From positions 1-21,966 of IMG/VR virus record IMGVR_UViG_3300009537_000202: 21,966 bases of DNA; one strand, given 5' to 3'. The translations under genes were made by a program, and so were the position numbers. The notes below the pieces were generated by a model. It was not told the DNA's origin. It did no database searches and worked only from the letters and a program-made list of their open reading frames with translations. Position 1 is the first letter of the stretch; every line of letters starts with the position of its first letter. This DNA is from a virus. This document shows, piece by piece, positions 11,870 through 20,159 of the stretch.

Positions 11870-12361
11870 GTGGCAGCAAGACCCCGAGGAAGCAAAAAGA
11901 CCGCCCCCGCCCGCACCTCCCGCCCGGTGGACGCCGCATCGGCTCCTTGGCAGAGAGTGCGAGACCGCAAGCCCGGATTCCACTACTGCCTGGTCTACAC
12001 AGGCGGTGACGAGGTGGCGAGGTACCTGGACATGGGGTACCGCCCCTGCACCTGGGAGTACGACGAGTCCGGCAACCCTGTCGGTCCCCACGTCCTGAGC
12101 GGACGGAGTGCGGACCGGGAGCCCGGGCGAGAGATCGTGGCCCGAGACCACCTTCTCATGGAGATCGATGCCGAAGGGCATCAGCAGATCCAGAACGAGG
12201 GCGAGGGTGGCGGCACCGGCTGGAACTTCAGCAAGGTGCTCGAGGAAAATCTGGTGGACCACGATGGGCAGGAAGACCCCATGAGGGGGATCTCCCGTCG
12301 ATACGCGCACCTGACCGCCGACCGCGACCACGGCTTCACAGAGACCTTCGTAACGGAGTAA
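11870..12361 (+). CDS. Hypothetical head-region protein (163 residues)
   Basis: The most likely start is the GTG at 11870, opening a Lys/Arg/Ala/Pro-rich N-terminus (AARPRGSKKTAPARTSRP). The frame is also open from a TTG at 11759, but that part lies in the probable promoter leader and reads like non-coding sequence. The folded part (GFHYCLVYTGGDEVARYLDMGYRP, then TWEYDESGNPVGPHVLSGR and ARDHLLMEIDAEGHQQIQ) has conserved-looking aromatic and Gly residues. The end is charged and polar. Position between scaffold and capsid genes suggests a minor capsid or head-completion role. The start is uncertain because its ribosome site is weak. No family is recognised. Confidence 0.65.
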   Translation: MAARPRGSKKTAPARTSRPVDAASAPWQRVRDRKPGFHYCLVYTGGDEVARYLDMGYRPCTWEYDESGNPVGPHVLSGRSADREPGREIVARDHLLMEIDAEGHQQIQNEGEGGGTGWNFSKVLEENLVDHDGQEDPMRGISRRYAHLTADRDHGFTETFVTE

Positions 12362-12365
12362 GACC

Positions 12366-13010
12366 ATGGCAGACAATCCCGCACTATACGGTTTCCGGTA
12401 CCACCACACGATCAACGGTGGTCCTCGTCCGACCCCGATCTGGCATCACGTCGTGACGGGACAGTCATTCGACGTGAACGGCGGCCAGGCCAACGCCGAG
12501 CTCACCAAGGGCGACGTTGTTCGCCTGAACGCCTCCGGCGGCGTCGAACAGTGCGACGGCGACGAGGACACGGCCGAGTCCCCCTACGGGGTGGTGGTCG
12601 GAGTCGGTCCGTACTGGGACGGCGAGGTGATGCGGCCGACCAAGGCGCTCCCGAGCGACGTCAACTGGGGGACCATTCTGGCCCGCCGGTCCATGGTCGC
12701 GGTTGTTCCCGTGGAGGGTGTCGTGTGGGAGGTGGACGTCGATGACGCCACGACCGCCACAACCCGAGCGGCCTACGACCTGCTCATCATGCTGAACGTG
12801 GAGATGGTGAACAGCGGTGCGGCTTCACAGACGCCGGCCCGACTAGCCCCCAAGATCAACATCTCGACCGCCGCGACTACCAACACCTTCTTCTGGAAGA
12901 TCATCGGTGTGTCCGAGACCGCGAAGAACCAGGACTTCTCTGGCGCGAACGTCAAGATCCTGGTCCAGTCGAACAACCTCGGCCAAATCACGGAAGTCCT
13001 CGGCATCTAG
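12366..13010 (+). CDS. Probable capsid decoration or stabilising protein
   Basis: The 214-residue protein is encoded immediately before the major capsid gene, where many phages encode their decoration protein, and after a good GGAG ribosome site. It is beta-rich: GQSFDVNGGQANAELTKGDVVRLNASGGVEQ, then PYGVVVGVGPYWDGEVM, SMVAVVPVEGVVWEVDVDD and the end FFWKIIGVSETAKNQDF and VKILVQSNN. A 'KGDVVRLN...G' barrel start followed by 'GVVVGV' is reminiscent of gpD-like capsid-stabilising folds, which trimerise on the head surface. That assignment is inferred from position and strand pattern, not from a recognised family motif. Confidence 0.7.
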   Translation: MADNPALYGFRYHHTINGGPRPTPIWHHVVTGQSFDVNGGQANAELTKGDVVRLNASGGVEQCDGDEDTAESPYGVVVGVGPYWDGEVMRPTKALPSDVNWGTILARRSMVAVVPVEGVVWEVDVDDATTATTRAAYDLLIMLNVEMVNSGAASQTPARLAPKINISTAATTNTFFWKIIGVSETAKNQDFSGANVKILVQSNNLGQITEVLGI

Positions 13011-13019
13011 GAGACAGTC

Positions 13020-13922
13020 ATGGCAGGAACAGTTTTTTCTGGCGACATCGCGAACGCGCTCAAGTTGACCCTCAACACGGTCGTCACGGACAAGGACTCC
13101 AAGAACCTTCTCCTGACGCAGTATTGCGAGGTCAGCGACATGAAGGACGCCTGGGAGGACGACCTGGAGGTCGGCGGTCCCGGGTTGGCTTCGGAGAAGG
13201 CCGAGGGCTCCGAGATCTCTCTCGGGACGATCCGCGAAGGGTACCGTACGCGGTACCAGGCTCGCACCTACGGGATGAAGCTGATCATCACGGAAGAGGC
13301 GATCGAGGACAACAAGTACAAGGAAGTGATCAAGGCCGCCAAGCGGCTGAACCGCTCCATGCACAAGACGGCTGACGTGGATGCGGCCCTCATGCTGCAC
13401 CGGATGTTCTCCGCCTCGTACGTCGGCGGAGACGGTGTGGCACTCGGAAGCGCAAGTCACACCCTGCCTTCCAGCGGAACCTTCTCCAACGTCATGGCGA
13501 CCCCCATGTCACCGAGTCGCGCTGCTCTGAGCGTGGTCCGCACGATCGCGGCGAAGATGCCCGGCCACGACGGGGTGACCGAGGGCTACTCGCTGAAGCG
13601 GGTGCTCTGCCCAGTCGACCAGTGGGAGACCTGGAAGATCATCCTGGGCTCGAGCCATGCACCGGAAGCCGGCCAGTTCAACGCGATCAACGTGTTCAAG
13701 GACATGGACCTGAAGCTGGTGGCCAACAAATACTGGAACAACACCACGACCAACTGGGCTGTCCAGACGGACGCGGGTGACGGTCTCCAGTGGCGCTGGC
13801 GCCGGAAGCCTCGTGGCCGTTCCTGGACCGAGAACGACTACGAGCACATGAAGTACAGCAACAGCTACCGCTCGGCGCGCGGCTGGAGCAACCCCCGAAG
13901 CATCATCTGCGTGGAGGCATAA
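13020..13922 (+). CDS. Major capsid protein (HK97-fold, Mu gpT-like)
   Basis: The 300-residue protein has the strongest ribosome site of the head block (AGGAGA, 6 bases before the ATG). The order is that of short HK97-fold coats: an N-terminal arm and spine helix (NTVVTDKDSKNLLLTQY), an E-loop/P-domain stretch (EISLGTIREGYRTRYQARTYGMKLIITEEAI), a long helix (YKEVIKAAKRLNRSMHKTADVDAALML), an A-domain (LKRVLCPVDQWETWKIILGS) and a C-terminal strand (WRRKPRGRSWTENDYEHMKYSNSYRSARGW). The segment RTYGMKLIITEEAIEDN is similar to Mu gpT-type coat proteins. It should form the icosahedral shell. It follows scaffold and decoration genes, which supports the call. Confidence 0.8.
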   Translation: MAGTVFSGDIANALKLTLNTVVTDKDSKNLLLTQYCEVSDMKDAWEDDLEVGGPGLASEKAEGSEISLGTIREGYRTRYQARTYGMKLIITEEAIEDNKYKEVIKAAKRLNRSMHKTADVDAALMLHRMFSASYVGGDGVALGSASHTLPSSGTFSNVMATPMSPSRAALSVVRTIAAKMPGHDGVTEGYSLKRVLCPVDQWETWKIILGSSHAPEAGQFNAINVFKDMDLKLVANKYWNNTTTNWAVQTDAGDGLQWRWRRKPRGRSWTENDYEHMKYSNSYRSARGWSNPRSIICVEA

Positions 13923-13925
13923 GCC

Positions 13926-14894
13926 ATGAGCACTGTTCCCAACGCCAGAGGCACACGCCTCTTCGACGGCCTGCCCCGCGTTGGGGTGGGAGCCGGGATC
14001 AAGACCACCTTCGGCACCCTGCTTCCACCTGACGGCGAGGTGGTGGCGTACGTGGACAGCAACGGTGTCCAGGACGGCGACGACCATGCGATCAAGGACA
14101 TGGTTGTCCTGACCCTCGCGGCTGCCCTGAATCGCTGCCGCGCCGGCAAGAACGACATCATCGTGGTCCGGCCCGGACATGCGGAGAATGTCGCCTTGAC
14201 CACGGACTTGGACAATCTGGTCGCCGGGACCCGGATCGTCGGGTACGGCCACGGGGCGAACATGCCCACATTCACCTGGACGGCGACGACCAGCCAGTGG
14301 GCCATCGACAACGCTGACGTCCAGATCTCCGGGCTGCGCCTGGCGATCTCTGGGGCCGTCGTGGTCAAGGGGATCGTGATTACCGCAGCGGACTGCGTGA
14401 TCTCGGACTGCGAGATCGTCCATGCGACCGGGGCCTCCAACAAGGCGACGATCGCCATCGAGGTCGGCTCTGCGGGCCTGGACTGCACGATTGCTGGATG
14501 CAGGATCCGCGGGACCAAGACCCATAACTCCACCGACGTGATCAAGCTCGTGGGCGGCACGGTGCCGTCTGGCTTCCGGTTCATCGGGAACGAGTGGATC
14601 GGCTCGGCGACGGCGGCCAATGGTGTCGTACACATCACGGTGGCAGCCCTGGACTGCGTCATTGCGAACAACATGCTGTACAACACGCACACGAGCTCGA
14701 CCTCGTGCGTGACCGTGGACAACGTGGCTGCTGACGGCATCCTCGCCTACAACACGTACTGCACCATGAACGACGGGACCGCGACGGCTCAGGGCGCAGT
14801 CCTGGGCGCGGCTGCGCTGTTCAAGACGGTGGAGTGCTACTCGGTCGACGAGCCGATCAAGTCCGGGATCCTGACTCCGGCGGCGGGAACATAG
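13926..14894 (+). CDS. Beta-helix virion protein, paralogue 1
   Basis: The 322-residue protein starts 3 bases after the capsid gene, with GGAGG in front. After a short N-terminus it has a series of short strands with regular spacing, typical of a right-handed parallel beta-helix: DIIVVRPGHAE (77-87), GTRIVGYG, QISGLRLAISGAVVVKG, CVISDCEIVHATG, CTIAGCRIRG, RFIGNEWIG and CVIANNMLYNT. It shares the DII-V-x-P-GH-x-E motif and the ending K-S-G-I-L-x-P-A with the next gene, and a similar motif with the gene at 17668. No catalytic residues are apparent. It is probably a head fibre or decoration protein, inferred from position next to the capsid gene. Confidence 0.75.
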   Translation: MSTVPNARGTRLFDGLPRVGVGAGIKTTFGTLLPPDGEVVAYVDSNGVQDGDDHAIKDMVVLTLAAALNRCRAGKNDIIVVRPGHAENVALTTDLDNLVAGTRIVGYGHGANMPTFTWTATTSQWAIDNADVQISGLRLAISGAVVVKGIVITAADCVISDCEIVHATGASNKATIAIEVGSAGLDCTIAGCRIRGTKTHNSTDVIKLVGGTVPSGFRFIGNEWIGSATAANGVVHITVAALDCVIANNMLYNTHTSSTSCVTVDNVAADGILAYNTYCTMNDGTATAQGAVLGAAALFKTVECYSVDEPIKSGILTPAAGT

Positions 14895-14903
14895 GAGAAC
14901 ACC

Positions 14904-15833
14904 ATGACCTGGCAGCAAGACGTCGCTTTCGCAAACGCAGTCGCCAACGGGCAGACGCCCCACGGCTATGTCGTCTCCGCCTACGTGCGCTCCACCGGGC
15001 AGCAGACGAACGACCCGGCCGCTGTCACGAGCAGCTTCTACTCCAGCATCTCCACGGCGATTGCCGCGTCCACCTCTGGGCGGGACATCATCGTGGTTCT
15101 GCCGGGGCACAGCGAGGCTGTGGGCACTACCCTGTTCACCAGCATCACTGCCGGGACGAAGATCATCGGAGCCGGCTCGCCGGACCAGGATGACGCTCCG
15201 ACGCTCAACTGGAGCACCGCGAGCGACAACCTGGACATGGATGTGAAGAACATCATGATCGCCAACCTCCGCTTGAACGCGGACGCGAACGACGTCACGG
15301 AGGCGATCTCCGTCTCCAAGGCGGGTTGCAAGATCATCGGATGCTACGTGGATGCTGGCATCGCTACCGGCACGGATATCCTGTCGCTCATCGACATCGA
15401 GACCGGCGGGGAAGACTGCGTCATCGCCGGGAACACGATCCGGTGTACCGCTGGTGGAGCCACCTTCATGGTCTCCCTGGCGGCCACGGTCGACAATCCA
15501 CAGATCTGCGACAACCGGATCTTCGGAACCTCGAACAGCACCACGGTCGGGCTCATCCGGCTCACGGCTGCGGCCACGAACATCCAGATCTCCGGCAACG
15601 TCATCGACCAGCAGTACGCTGCAAGCACGGCGGCGATCTCCATGGCGGACGTCGCTGCCACGGGTGTCTGCTACGACAACTACGTTGGGACCATCGCGAA
15701 CGCCGCGAGTCCAGCCACCGCCGGCATCGTCATTGCGGGTTCCACGAACCTGCTGGTCCACTTCTTCAACAACTACTCCTCGGACGGCCTCAAGAGTACC
15801 TCCGGGATCCTTGCCCCGGCGGTCACCTCCTAG
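14904..15833 (+). CDS. Beta-helix virion protein, paralogue 2
   Basis: This 309-residue protein has the same plan as the previous gene: DIIVVLPGHSE (61-71), GTKIIGAG, IANLRLNADANDVTEAISV, CKIIGCYVDAG, CVIAGNTIRCTAG, QICDNRIFGT, IQISGNVIDQQ and the same ending (STSGILAPA). The gene pair therefore looks like a tandem duplication that has since diverged. At DNA level GACATCATCGTGGT is shared around the motif. The ribosome site is TAGGAGA. Likely a surface protein or fibre with a beta-helix shaft. No lyase active site is visible. Confidence 0.75.
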   Translation: MTWQQDVAFANAVANGQTPHGYVVSAYVRSTGQQTNDPAAVTSSFYSSISTAIAASTSGRDIIVVLPGHSEAVGTTLFTSITAGTKIIGAGSPDQDDAPTLNWSTASDNLDMDVKNIMIANLRLNADANDVTEAISVSKAGCKIIGCYVDAGIATGTDILSLIDIETGGEDCVIAGNTIRCTAGGATFMVSLAATVDNPQICDNRIFGTSNSTTVGLIRLTAAATNIQISGNVIDQQYAASTAAISMADVAATGVCYDNYVGTIANAASPATAGIVIAGSTNLLVHFFNNYSSDGLKSTSGILAPAVTS

Positions 15834-15860
15834 CGGCTCTCGGCTGCCCGGTGGGGCGTA

Positions 15861-15875
15861 CCTGCCGGGTGCAGG
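15861..15875 (+). other. Short intergenic hairpin
   Basis: CCTGC-CGGGT-GCAGG forms a 5-base-pair stem between two genes (the gap is 15834-15884). No U-tract follows. It lies just upstream of a start with only a weak ribosome site, so it may affect translation of the proline-rich protein downstream. Weak evidence. Confidence 0.25.
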
Positions 15876-15884
15876 CACCTCACC

Positions 15885-16433
15885 ATGGCAGACCCATACC
15901 AGCCCCAAAGCCCCTTCGGCGCCAACTCGACGCCGTCATCCCCCTACCAGTTCCATGGTGGCGGGATGTATGCGGTTCCGGACGCGCTGCCGCCCCCACA
16001 GCCACCGCCACCCACGGGTGATGGTGGGGGGTCGGACGGCCGCGGTGGGAGCAAGGATGACCAGGAGTTACAGGCCGCCCTGGAGGCCTTGGCTCGCATG
16101 TCCGCCCGGGAGAAGGTGGAGGAGAAGTACGCCAAGTTGAGCCAGGAGCAGCGGGCTCACAAGAACACGCGCACGCCCTTCTCCGGCGAGCACGGGGCGA
16201 ACCTGACGAAAAACTCCACGCTGAATGACTACCTCGCGGCGGACGCCAAAAATGCCGCCGAGAACCTCTTTCGAGCCGAAGGGACCGCCGAGCCGATTCC
16301 ACGGACACCGGACGGTAGAGTCGACCTCGAGAGCCTCCCCAACCAGGAGGAGGTCCAGCGAGAGTTGGAGGACGCCTTCCAGGAGGAGTTCTTCAAGGCC
16401 ACCGGACAGTTCTTCATCCGGGGGGCTCAGTGA
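15885..16433 (+). CDS. Proline-rich hypothetical protein (182 residues)
   Basis: The N-terminal 60 residues are disordered-looking and Pro/Gly/Ser-rich (PYQPQSPFGANSTPSSPYQF and LPPPQPPPPTGDGGG). The rest is helical and charged: ELQAALEALARMSAREKVEEKYAKLSQEQRAHK as a probable coiled coil, and EEVQRELEDAFQEEFFKATGQF at the end. A similar proline-rich start is seen in the gene at 21687 (both contain D-P-Y-Q-P and P-P-Q-P-P runs). The function may be a virion linker or ejected protein, which is inference. The stop overlaps the next + start (GTGA). Confidence 0.7.
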   Translation: MADPYQPQSPFGANSTPSSPYQFHGGGMYAVPDALPPPQPPPPTGDGGGSDGRGGSKDDQELQAALEALARMSAREKVEEKYAKLSQEQRAHKNTRTPFSGEHGANLTKNSTLNDYLAADAKNAAENLFRAEGTAEPIPRTPDGRVDLESLPNQEEVQRELEDAFQEEFFKATGQFFIRGAQ

Positions 16434-16633
16434 AGGACTGTCCCAGATTCCACCTCGTAGACATTCCCAGGCTTGAGTCCTGGGGGGAGCACGAAGGGTG
16501 CGAGGACCTCCCCGGGGCACGTGAGGTTCATAGCCCGCCGGGCTTCACACAGTTCGGCCGCACGTTCTTCCTCGGAGGGAAGCAGGTGGATGTTCGGGAA
16601 GGCGATGGTGAGGACGAGGATCAGGATCGGCAT
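16427..16633 (-). CDS. Small minus-strand protein with a signal or membrane segment
   Basis: Read on the reverse strand from the ATG at 16633, this gives 68 residues: an N-terminal hydrophobic segment (MPILILVLTIAFPNI), then a soluble part with two Cys (ELCEARRAMNLTCPGE) and a Pro/Gly-rich stretch (FVLPPGLKPGNVYEVESG). It looks like a small exported or membrane-anchored protein. Third positions are about three-quarters G/C by hand count. The ribosome site is weak, and in-frame TTG (16669) and GTG (16639) starts are alternatives. It lies against the main transcription direction, so it would need its own promoter. Function unknown. Confidence 0.45.
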   Translation of the reverse strand: MPILILVLTIAFPNIHLLPSEEERAAELCEARRAMNLTCPGEVLAPFVLPPGLKPGNVYEVESGTVLH

Positions 16634-16672
16634 ACCCACGAGGGTATCATGCGCATAGGGGGTGTGCAATGA
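16430..16672 (+). CDS. Doubtful small ORF fitted between two coupled genes
   Basis: This frame of 80 codons starts at a GTG overlapping the previous stop (GTGA) and ends in an ATGA overlap with the next gene, exactly the junction style used elsewhere here. Against it, an acidic run (GDGEDEDQDRH) is the codon-for-codon antisense of a hydrophobic signal segment in the minus-strand gene 16427-16633, and third-position G/C is slightly lower than first-position G/C. One of the two opposite ORFs is probably a shadow. No family is recognised. Confidence 0.35.
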   Translation: MKDCPRFHLVDIPRLESWGEHEGCEDLPGAREVHSPPGFTQFGRTFFLGGKQVDVREGDGEDEDQDRHTHEGIMRIGGVQ

Positions 16673-16953
16673 GGACGGTCGGCAAGCGGCAGCCTCCGGG
16701 CCCCCTGGGGACGTTCCTCTGCGACATCTGCGGGGCCCTGTGGCACCGGGGGAAGATGCGCCGAAAGCGTGATGGCCTCTGGTACTGCCCGGACGACTTC
16801 CCGGGCAGGGACTCCCTGACGCTGTCCGAGGGCAACGCCAACCAGGCCGCCAGGCCCCGTGGGGGCAAGCACTACCCGGGGGGCGCCAAGCAGGACAGCG
16901 AGCGTGGCCAGGGGGCCGTCACCCAACTCACTGATGGGAGCCATCTGCCGTGA
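16669..16953 (+). CDS. Small zinc-ribbon-like protein (94 residues)
   Basis: The ATG follows GGGGGT at good spacing. TFLCDICGALWHRGKMRRKR carries a CxxC pair and WYCPDDF a further Cys, a layout like a small treble-clef or zinc-ribbon knuckle with perhaps three Cys ligands plus His or Asp. The basic loop (GKMRRKRDG) could touch DNA. The C-terminal half is polar and looks unstructured. It sits directly before the gp4-like adaptor and overlaps its GTG (GTGA), which suggests a neck or head-completion role. That role is inferred. Confidence 0.7.
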   Translation: MRTVGKRQPPGPLGTFLCDICGALWHRGKMRRKRDGLWYCPDDFPGRDSLTLSEGNANQAARPRGGKHYPGGAKQDSERGQGAVTQLTDGSHLP

Positions 16954-17675
16954 CCGTCTCGACCTCCATCGGGCGGGAGTGGACCGTCAACAAGATCGTC
17001 GACCGGGCCTACAAGTTCGCCGGGCTCGTCGAGGTGTCGTCCAACGCCAACAGCGCTCAGTTGCGCGGCGGACGAGCTCTGCTCGAGGACATACTGGACT
17101 CCCTGCCGACCGTGTCGAATCAGGCTCGGGCCACCACGTTCGACGAGGTGACGATCACCGCGGCACAGGTGACGGCGGAGACCTACAAGTTCGACCTGGG
17201 TGCCAACACCTTGGATATTCTCGACCCCTGCATGTACATCCCGGCGTCCGAGACCGACACGGATCGGGCCAGCGGCGAGACGATCATGCGCCAGATCTCC
17301 CAGGTGGAGTGGCACCAGTACGGCGCCAAGGATGCCACTGGGAACCCGACGCGGTTCTACGCCCACCGGGAGGGGAACACGGTCCAGGCATGGGTCTGGC
17401 CGATCCCAGATGAGGCGGGGACGATGCGGTTCCGGGTGACCCGGAAGTTGGCCGACGTGGACGACGGCAACGCCACCGTGGATCTCCAGACCTACTGGAT
17501 GGACTTCCTGAAGAAGCGGCTCGCGGCCGACTTGGCCCAGGCCTCCTCGCTGAGCATCCAGAAGGTCTCGTACCTGGAGATGCAGGCCCACCGGGCGTTG
17601 AACGCTGCCCGTGGTATGGCCAACGAGCGGCCGGGCTTCCAGATGTACACCTCTCACAAGGGACCCTATGGCTGA
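16950..17675 (+). CDS. Head-to-tail adaptor, P22 gp4-like
   Basis: The 241-residue protein resembles the podoviral gp4/gp11-type adaptor that sits under the portal and joins the tail hub. Visible features are an N-terminal helical part with a long helix (RGGRALLEDILDSLP), a central beta part (VTITAAQVTAETYKFDLG), and the family-like segment NPTRFYAHREGNTVQAWVWP (132-151), then PDEAGTMRFRVTRKLADVDD and an ending helix bundle (YWMDFLKKRLAADLAQ). This 'PTRF...LxLWPxPDxxxTLRxxxxRxLxxV' string is common to such adaptors. The GTG start overlaps the previous stop. The stop lies 5 bases inside the next gene. DNA stabilisation after packaging is the inferred role. Confidence 0.65.
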   Translation: MTVSTSIGREWTVNKIVDRAYKFAGLVEVSSNANSAQLRGGRALLEDILDSLPTVSNQARATTFDEVTITAAQVTAETYKFDLGANTLDILDPCMYIPASETDTDRASGETIMRQISQVEWHQYGAKDATGNPTRFYAHREGNTVQAWVWPIPDEAGTMRFRVTRKLADVDDGNATVDLQTYWMDFLKKRLAADLAQASSLSIQKVSYLEMQAHRALNAARGMANERPGFQMYTSHKGPYG

Positions 17676-18501
17676 CACACTCACCAACGGCTACGGCGGT
17701 ACAACCGGGGATTCCCTGGTCACCCGCAAGCCCATCGTCCAGTCTGGGTCCACCTACTACGTGGACGTGACCACGGGGAACGCGGCCTACACCGGGCTGG
17801 ACCGGAAGATGCCGCTTGCGGCCCTGTCCGCTGCGGTAGCTGCTGCCTCCGCGGGGGACACGATCATCATGCTGGATGGCCACACCGAGACGATCTCGGC
17901 GGCCCTGGCGATCTCCGCCCAGTTGACGATCATCGGAGAGGGCTCCTCCTCTGGGGTTCCCACGGTCATCCTGACGCTGAATCACGCCACGGCAGACATC
18001 TTCACGGTGTCGGCCCACAACTGCCAGTTCCGGAACATCAAGATCGCCGTCCCGGCACAGGCGACCACGGGGTCCATGTTCACGCTCTCGGGCGACGGCG
18101 GGCTGCTGGACAACGTCCACATCGACGTGAATGACGAGAACAACGCCAACGCGGTGGCCTTCGCAGCCGGCGCGAATCACTGGTTTTTCCGCAACTGCAC
18201 CTTCACCTCGGCCGAGACCGATACCACCTCCACCGCCAAGCCCTACCCGCCGATCCTGATCGGTGGGGACATCAGCGGCCTCCGGATGGAGGGGTGTGTG
18301 CTCGACGGTGGAGCGGAGGGGTTTGAGGACGGGTCCAGCAACAACTGGGCGCTGGATGGCTCCGCGTTCGACATCACCTCCGGGATGGCCATCGAGAACC
18401 TCTCCTTGCTCCGCGGGGCGATCGTGAAGCTCAAGGGGACCAGCACGGTGGGCTACATCAACGTCCAGACCTCTTCTGGTAGCGCAGGAGTGTACTGGTA
18501 A
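17668..18501 (+). CDS. Beta-helix virion protein, paralogue 3
   Basis: The ATG at 17668 overlaps the end of the adaptor gene. The 277-residue protein shares the plan of the two beta-helix genes after the capsid: a strand with YYVDVTTGN, the motif DTIIMLDGHTE (64-74), a QLTIIGEG turn, then stacked short strands (CQFRNIKIAV, GLLDNVHIDVND, WFFRNCTFTSAE, GLRMEGCVLDGG). It has no visible lyase active site. Because it sits between the adaptor and tailspike genes, it may be a tail-associated relative of the head proteins. The stop overlaps the next ATG (TAATG). Confidence 0.7.
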   Translation: MADTLTNGYGGTTGDSLVTRKPIVQSGSTYYVDVTTGNAAYTGLDRKMPLAALSAAVAAASAGDTIIMLDGHTETISAALAISAQLTIIGEGSSSGVPTVILTLNHATADIFTVSAHNCQFRNIKIAVPAQATTGSMFTLSGDGGLLDNVHIDVNDENNANAVAFAAGANHWFFRNCTFTSAETDTTSTAKPYPPILIGGDISGLRMEGCVLDGGAEGFEDGSSNNWALDGSAFDITSGMAIENLSLLRGAIVKLKGTSTVGYINVQTSSGSAGVYW

Positions 18502-20159
18502 TGCATCTCATCGACGCACTTGTAGCTGGAGTACGCGGGGCCGAGAACGGCTCGGCTCTCCTGACGCGGCGTGGCACCTCCACCGAGGCCACACACTACA
18601 CGGATTTCGAGGGCACCGTGGTCGGAGCGACGGGGGCGATCACCCTGGACGCCAACGGTGGGGCGGAGATCTACGTGGATGGGATGGTCTCGGTCCAGGT
18701 GCTGGACTCGGACGGCGACGAGGTACGCAACTTCGTCGCCGGCTCCAAGGGGAGCGCGGTGGAGGTCAACGGGCAGTCGTTCACGGGGACGTCCTACGAC
18801 GACGGCTCCGGAGACACGACCACGGCCGCCTCCCAGCCGGTCTCGCTGAAGACCGTTCTGGACCTCTGGAAAACCCAGCAGGGGGCCATCGACTGGAAGG
18901 TGCTGTTCGGCGGGAACGCTGTGACGATCCAAGCCGCCTTGGCGTCGATCTCCGGCATGTTCTACAACGTCAAGGACCCCACCTATGGGGCGGTCGGAGA
19001 CGGGGGGACGGACGACGCCACGGCGATCCAGGCGGCGATCAACGCAGCCAACTCGGCTGGCGGTGGCGTGGTGTACTTCCCGCAGGGCACCTACCTGATC
19101 CAGACCGCCCTGACCTGTCACGACGGGGTTTCGATGTGGGGGGTGAGCACGACCGGGTCGGTGATCACCATCGACCACGCCACGGCCAATGCGCTGTCCT
19201 TCTCGGGGCCTGATACCGCTGCGACGGGGCTACACGACTACACCACGATCCGGGACCTGACGATCAAAGCAGAGCAGTCCAACACCGGGAAGATGATCAC
19301 CGCCTCGGCCGGTGGCCTCCGGCTGGAGAACCTGATCCTCGGAGACGGCACCAACGCCAAGGGGACTCTGATCAACGATTCAGGCGGGTGCCAGTGGAAC
19401 ATCACCAACTGCCAGTTCTTCCTGGCGCTGATCACCCAGTCGGCTGCCCTGCTGCGTGACGCAGACACGGAGGCCTACATCGAGGGGTGCTGGTTCACTC
19501 CGCTGGCCACTGGAGCCTCCACCTCCGGGATCATCGGGATCTCCGAAGGGCGGATCGTGGGGTGCCACTTCGCCAACGACCTGTGTACTTCGGGGACCAT
19601 CGAGGACATTGTGGTCACCGGGAACGTCACGATCACCGGGTGTCGGTTCCCCAACGGCGGCGGTGGCACGATCACCGCGATCAAGACGGACACGTTGGCC
19701 TCCGACGAGACGCTCTCTGAGTCTGGTAACTCCTTCGGGGACACGGTCATCCGGTACAACTTTGTGGCCTCGACCGACGAGACCAAGGTCTGGCTCGGGT
19801 CCCGCGACACCAACTGGGCGACCACTCTGGACAACTCGGCGTCCGTCTCGCTGGACCCCGACCAGTTCGGAATGATCACGATCCAGCGGCAGTCCGGGGC
19901 GGCGATCACTGTCAACCTGGTCAGCACGCTGGCCCAGGCCCCTGAAGGGGCGACGTTCTTCTTGGGGATCTGGAATGACGGCACGGGCGGAAACGTGACC
20001 CTCACCGCCGGGACTCGGATGAACCTTGCCGCGGGTGGTGTGGCAGTCATCTCGGACAACGACCTCACGATCTTCCAGTTCAAGGCCCTTACCGCCGGGG
20101 GTAACTCTGATGTGGAGTGGTACCAGGTCGGCACCGCACAGGATGTAAACGAGACCTGA
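18501..20159 (+). CDS. Tailspike, pectate-lyase-fold beta-helix
   Basis: Tailspikes bind and often cut surface polysaccharide. The 552-residue protein has a beta-sheet N-terminal domain (1-110, with ITLDANGGAEIYVDGMVSVQ), a short linker (LKTVLDLWKTQQGAIDWKVLF), then the classic start of the Pectate_lyase_3 fold: YGAVGDGGTDDATAIQAAI (162-180) and GGGVVYFPQGTYLIQ. Stacked coils follow (IRDLTIKAEQS, LRLENLILGDG, WNITNCQFF, AYIEGCWF, ITGCRFPNG). A distinct C-terminal beta domain (about 430-552) may be a trimerisation or binding domain. Catalytic acids cannot be placed with certainty. The N-terminal domain probably attaches it to the virion. Confidence 0.75.
   Translation: MHLIDALVAGVRGAENGSALLTRRGTSTEATHYTDFEGTVVGATGAITLDANGGAEIYVDGMVSVQVLDSDGDEVRNFVAGSKGSAVEVNGQSFTGTSYDDGSGDTTTAASQPVSLKTVLDLWKTQQGAIDWKVLFGGNAVTIQAALASISGMFYNVKDPTYGAVGDGGTDDATAIQAAINAANSAGGGVVYFPQGTYLIQTALTCHDGVSMWGVSTTGSVITIDHATANALSFSGPDTAATGLHDYTTIRDLTIKAEQSNTGKMITASAGGLRLENLILGDGTNAKGTLINDSGGCQWNITNCQFFLALITQSAALLRDADTEAYIEGCWFTPLATGASTSGIIGISEGRIVGCHFANDLCTSGTIEDIVVTGNVTITGCRFPNGGGGTITAIKTDTLASDETLSESGNSFGDTVIRYNFVASTDETKVWLGSRDTNWATTLDNSASVSLDPDQFGMITIQRQSGAAITVNLVSTLAQAPEGATFFLGIWNDGTGGNVTLTAGTRMNLAAGGVAVISDNDLTIFQFKALTAGGNSDVEWYQVGTAQDVNET

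Noticed and set aside
13509-15908. A 799-codon open frame on the minus strand
   Set aside because: It is antisense to the capsid gene and two beta-helix genes, has a monotonous Arg/Asp/Gly/Val composition, no recognisable motif, and is a typical shadow of GC-rich genes with few T-A combinations.
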